Below, piece by piece: positions 60,514 to 64,000 of a stretch of 64,000 nt of DNA. Location: contig NZ_LAHA01000026.1 in assembly GCF_002608075.1 (NCBI RefSeq), positions 46,526 to 110,525 of the forward strand, given 5' to 3'. The translations under genes were made by a program, and so were the position numbers. The notes under the pieces are model-generated. The model was not told the origin of the DNA. It worked only from the letters and a program-made list of their open reading frames with translations, and did no database searches. This stretch comes from Nostoc linckia z4. Its GTDB lineage: Bacteria > Cyanobacteriota > Cyanobacteriia > Cyanobacteriales > Nostocaceae. Positions within the stretch are counted from its first letter, which is position 1, and each line of letters begins with the position of its first letter.

Positions 60514-63500
60514 TCATTCAAGAATTGCGGTTTTAATCTTCTTACAGATATTCACCCAAGCTCGATCCTCCTGTCCAGAGTTCAGGCTGTTTAAAGGTTG
60601 ATTGGGAGGGTGCGCTGATTGATACTTTTCAATTTCTGTTTCTTCATAGCCGCTATAAGTCAAAGGTATCCAAATAATAGTAAGCCCTTCAGCTTCAGCC
60701 GCATCTAATAATGGCGGTAACTCATTATCGGCAATAAAATCTGATGCTAAAAAATCGGGACTAACTAACAATACTGCCACTTTTGCTGCTGCTAAAGCTT
60801 TTTCAATTTCTTCGCGCCACTTTGCACCAGGACAAATTTTAGTATCGTCCCAGACAACAAAAGTTTGGTTACGAATCATTGGTTTGAGGTGTTTTTGAAG
60901 TTTGGTAAGCCACTGTTGATCTTGATGACTATAGCTAATGAAAACTTGATTTCTAGTTATAGGTTCGGACATAGGAATTTGGGGGTTGTGGGAAGTGGAT
61001 AGAACATCATCAATAAGTCTTTGGATATCTACCATACGAAAGCTATTTTGACATTGAATTTTGTAATTCTGCGCTTCCAGAGATTTGTACAATACATCTC
61101 GGCTATAAAAATGAGGCGTTTGACTATCATTACAGCTTTCACAGTTACAAGGAACAAGTGTTTGATATTGCAGACGTTCGTAAGATTTATGGATTTTTTC
61201 TAGTTCATGAATAATCACTGCTAGCAATTCTTTCTTGCGTTTTCCTGCTACGCGAATTTTAATTTCTCGTTGATAGTAATATTCAATCACTTCGGCACGG
61301 GTTTGGTCTTTAGTAAGAACAATACCTGTTTTCCAAACGAGGGTTTGTTGTTCGATTATAGAATGCATTTCGACGATAAATCGGGTAATAATTCCTTTTG
61401 GCATGAAGTCATATTTATACCGCAAAATTAAGTTATTAGATTCATTCCAACTGAAATCAGGTTGATTGACAGAGAGTAATTGAGGTGCAATATAATTATT
61501 AAGACGATTAGGTATTTCATAACACAATTTAAATTTCATCATTAACCGCAAGAGTTCTGCCTGCATATCAGTATATTTTTCTTCATCCCAAATATTGGCT
61601 AAATCACTGCGGTTAAATTGACCCATGTTTTGAATGACTTGTGGATTATCTAACACTTTGTAAACGGCATCTGTACCCCAAGTAGGTTTGAGGATCACAG
61701 TTTTTCTTAATAAGTCATCATCTTGGAAGTGAAGACATACACCTAAATCATGTAAATAGTCACTGAGTTGGAGTTTATCTTCCCGTTTAGTAAAACCATA
61801 TTCTTGACAGATTTTCAGATATTCTTCCAAGCTAATATATTCGCGGGAATCTCGTTCTAAAGCTTCCCGTACTTTAACCCAGGTTTTCGGTAGTTCTGTT
61901 CCTACATGGGGTAGGTTACTAATATAATGTTTAATTTCTTTTAATATTTCTGGCAGACCGCGATTGGTGGCAAGGTTTGTAGTAAGTGTTTTTTGAAAAT
62001 TTTTAAAATCGCGTCGCAACTCCCGCTCGTTTACTTCCCGTTTGCGGTCTTGTTTTTCATTTTTTACAATTAGTAAAGGACTATTATCGCTCAGTAATTC
62101 AACGACATTTAACCAGTAATAAAAATCTGTGTCTTCTTTGCGAGTATCAGCAACTACAGCATAAAGAGAGCGTTTTGTAAGAAAAAATTGGTGAGTAGCA
62201 TGGTAAATTTCTTGACCACCAAAGTCCCAAATGTTGACCTGAAATTCTCTATTATTATCAAGCAAGAATTTCCATTGAATAACATCAATGCCTTCTGTGG
62301 TATTTTCATCTTGTTGTAATCTATATTTTTGGTTAGGAATTTTTTTGGCTAGTGTAGTTTTACCTGCACCAGCTTCTCCGACAATGAGTAATTTAGCTTC
62401 GTAAAGGCGATCGGTTTCTTGTTGCTGACGGTAAAAGTTCAGTATTGCTTTCAATCCTTTACTTTCGATTTCTGGTGGTAGTGATTCTAGATTATTGTTG
62501 CTAAGTTCAAGTATGTCGAGGTTGGAGAGTTGACTAATTTCTGGTGGCAGCGTCTTCAGTTGATTGTTGCTGAGGTCAAGCACACTGAGATTGCTAAGTA
62601 GACCAATCTCTGCTGGCAGCGTCTTCAGTTGATTGGAGTTGAGCAAAAGCTCCCTAAACTTAGAGAGTTGAAAAATCTCTGCTGGCAGTGTCGTTAGTTG
62701 ATTATTGCTGAGGAAAAGCTTGCTGAGGTTGGAGAGTAGACCAATCTCTGCTGGCAGGTTCGTCAGTTGATTGGATCTCAAATCAAACTCGCTGAGTTTG
62801 GAGAGTAGGCCAATCTCTGCTGGCAGGTTCTTCAGTTGATTGGATCTCAGGTCAAGCGTGGTGAGGTTGAAGAGTAGACCAATCTCTGCTAGCAGAGTTG
62901 TCAATTGATTAGAGTCGAGCAAAAGCACATTCAGCTTGGTAAGTTGACCAATGTTTGTTGGCAGCGTCGTCAGTTCATTGTTGCTGAGAAAAAGTTTGTT
63001 GAGTTTGGAGAGTTTACCAATATTTGCTGGTAGTGTTGTCAGTAGATTGGATCTCAGGTCAAACTCGCTAAGTTTGGAGAGTTGACCAATATTTGCTGGT
63101 AGTGTTGTCAATTGATTGGAACTCAAGTCAAGCACGCATAGATTGGAGAGTAGACCAATCTCTGCTGGCAGCTTTGTTAGCTGATTGGATCTCAAGTCAA
63201 GTTTGCTGAGGTTGGAGAGTTGACCAATCTCTGCTGGCAGCTTTGTCAGTTGATTCTTACTTAGATAAAGCACACTGAAGTTGGAGAGTAGACCAATTTT
63301 TGCTGGTAGCGTTGTTAGTTGGTTGGATCTCAGGTCAAGTACGCTGAGATTAGAGAGTTGACCAATCTCTGCTGGCAGCATCGTCAATTTATTGTTGCTG
63401 AGAAAAAGTTTGTTGAGTTTGGAGAGTTGACCAATTTCTGCTGGTAGCGTTGTCAGTTGATTGTTGCTGAGAAAAAGTTTGCTGAGGTTAGAGAGTTGAC

Positions 63501-63675
63501 CAATCTCTGCTGGTAGCGTTGTCAGTAAATTGGATCTCAGGTCAAGCTCGCTAAGATTGATAAGTTGACCAATCTCTGCTGGTAGTGTTATTAAATATTT
63601 GCCAGAAAGATCTAATTCTGTCACCTTGTCTTTGGCAGCTTGTTCAATAATTTGCAGCAGTTCTTCGTTAGTCAT
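60514..63675 (-). CDS. LRR-Roc-COR-TIR protein (bacterial Roco with TIR effector)
   Basis: A 1053-aa Roco protein. Seventeen 23-residue leucine-rich repeats (about residues 20-410, LxxLxLxxNxLTTLPAEIGQ pattern) precede a Roc GTPase. Its P-loop is KLLIVGEAGAGKTTLAKKI, its switch motif is WDFGGQEIYHATHQFF, and its G4-like segment is IVKNEKQD. A COR domain (~600-880) and a short linker with Cys-rich CNCESCND follow. A C-terminal TIR domain opens NQVFISYSHQDQQWLTKLQK, then KICPGAKWREEIEKALAAAK, and has an acidic DNELPPLLDAAEAEG likely to hold the catalytic Glu. TIR domains of bacterial immune proteins cleave NAD+. The start is set at ATG 63675; the frame extends to a TTG at 63708. No partner gene is adjacent. 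Confidence 0.9.
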   Translation of the reverse strand: MTNEELLQIIEQAAKDKVTELDLSGKYLITLPAEIGQLINLSELDLRSNLLTTLPAEIGQLSNLSKLFLSNNQLTTLPAEIGQLSKLNKLFLSNNKLTMLPAEIGQLSNLSVLDLRSNQLTTLPAKIGLLSNFSVLYLSKNQLTKLPAEIGQLSNLSKLDLRSNQLTKLPAEIGLLSNLCVLDLSSNQLTTLPANIGQLSKLSEFDLRSNLLTTLPANIGKLSKLNKLFLSNNELTTLPTNIGQLTKLNVLLLDSNQLTTLLAEIGLLFNLTTLDLRSNQLKNLPAEIGLLSKLSEFDLRSNQLTNLPAEIGLLSNLSKLFLSNNQLTTLPAEIFQLSKFRELLLNSNQLKTLPAEIGLLSNLSVLDLSNNQLKTLPPEISQLSNLDILELSNNNLESLPPEIESKGLKAILNFYRQQQETDRLYEAKLLIVGEAGAGKTTLAKKIPNQKYRLQQDENTTEGIDVIQWKFLLDNNREFQVNIWDFGGQEIYHATHQFFLTKRSLYAVVADTRKEDTDFYYWLNVVELLSDNSPLLIVKNEKQDRKREVNERELRRDFKNFQKTLTTNLATNRGLPEILKEIKHYISNLPHVGTELPKTWVKVREALERDSREYISLEEYLKICQEYGFTKREDKLQLSDYLHDLGVCLHFQDDDLLRKTVILKPTWGTDAVYKVLDNPQVIQNMGQFNRSDLANIWDEEKYTDMQAELLRLMMKFKLCYEIPNRLNNYIAPQLLSVNQPDFSWNESNNLILRYKYDFMPKGIITRFIVEMHSIIEQQTLVWKTGIVLTKDQTRAEVIEYYYQREIKIRVAGKRKKELLAVIIHELEKIHKSYERLQYQTLVPCNCESCNDSQTPHFYSRDVLYKSLEAQNYKIQCQNSFRMVDIQRLIDDVLSTSHNPQIPMSEPITRNQVFISYSHQDQQWLTKLQKHLKPMIRNQTFVVWDDTKICPGAKWREEIEKALAAAKVAVLLVSPDFLASDFIADNELPPLLDAAEAEGLTIIWIPLTYSGYEETEIEKYQSAHPPNQPLNSLNSGQEDRAWVNICKKIKTAILE

Positions 63676-63849
63676 TTGGGGTTTTAGAAAGATGATGCCT
63701 GACGACAAGTTTCTGCTTGGACGCGCAGCAGAGAAATTGAGCTAATTAATAATGTAGCCTGTATCAAGGATTGCATTAGCGCGTAAGCATAGCCCGTTGT
63801 AAATATCGCCGACTCCTGCGTGTCTAAACTCAACCTCAAAACCTCATCA

Positions 63850-64000
63850 TTGCACCTTTTATCCTCGACGTTGCACCTTTTATCCTCGACGTTGCACCTT
63901 TTATCCTCGACGTTGCACCTTTTATCCTCGACGTTGCACCTTTTATCCTCGACGTTGCACCTTTTATCCTCGACGTTGCACCTTTTATCCTCGACGTTGC
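63850..64000. repeat. 21-bp tandem array, runs off the window
   Basis: At least seven perfect 21-bp copies (unit starts TTGCACC and ends CTCGACG, middle TTTTATC) plus a partial copy at the window edge. It lies 175 bp upstream of the Roco-TIR gene. There are no spacers, so it is not CRISPR. The spacer 63676-63849 holds 'gcctgtatcaaggattgcattagcgcgtaagc' dispersed-repeat fragments. Confidence 0.92.

Noticed and set aside
63850..64000. CRISPR array
   Set aside because: The 21-bp copies follow each other directly without unique spacers, and no cas gene is visible.

Overview
The window looks like chromosomal DNA of a filamentous, heterocyst-forming cyanobacterium of the Nostoc/Anabaena/Calothrix type. 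Reasons: HIP1 octamers (GCGATCGC) throughout, psbX next to ycf66, a cyAbrB regulator, a SufR-controlled suf locus, an Hmp hormogonium-motility locus, many AT-rich spacers with short tandemly repeated repeats, and several families of small palindromic MITE-like elements. The assignment comes from gene content and style only; no search was run.

Layout. 1-1858: sufB (cut by the window edge) and divergent sufR with two operator-like palindromes between them. 1979-8182: mixed small genes (KGG-repeat protein, YbhB-type lipoprotein, YbjQ, TPR protein, ABC ATPase). 8183-11457: an accessory stretch with a 20/21-bp tandem array, a SLOG-SLATT gene pair (predicted nucleotide sensor plus two-helix membrane effector), two diverged structured repeats, and an HNH nuclease with a small overlapping partner. 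11647-19368: M16 peptidase, GNAT, an orphan antitoxin-like gene, two Uma2 nucleases and a prolyl oligopeptidase. 19976-33742: the complete hmp chemotaxis-like cluster (hmpA-hmpB-hmpC-hmpD-hmpE on the minus strand, hmpF divergent), which regulates hormogonium motility in Nostoc. 33855-36874: Rpn/DUF2887 nuclease, membrane protein, tilS, Uma2.

37113-44643 is a second accessory island: an EACC1-type small protein directly upstream of a CHAT protease-STAND NTPase-TPR giant gene whose long TPR array is broken by a 2-nt deletion and a later nonsense codon, followed by a VapBC-like pair, HicAB flanked by 25-bp direct repeats, another Uma2 gene and a KGK-domain gene. 44812-60244 is mostly housekeeping or photosynthetic: ccsA, a DUF3352 protein, chorismate lyase, tRNA-Leu(GAG), accC, YggT, psbX, ycf66, two tandem TolB-like lipoproteins, sdhB, cyAbrB, a CPBP protease and an aspartoacylase-like hydrolase. 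60514-63675 is an LRR-Roc-COR-TIR protein, followed by a 21-bp tandem array that runs off the window.

Three candidate conflict (immunity-like) systems stand out: SLOG-SLATT, EACC1-CHAT-STAND-TPR and Roco-TIR. They follow architectures already predicted from comparative genomics. The less explained observations are the broken TPR array, the intrusion of dispersed repeats into coding genes (the CHAT gene, tilS, the sdhB tail), the hicAB flanking repeats, and the paired structured repeats at 10380-10660.
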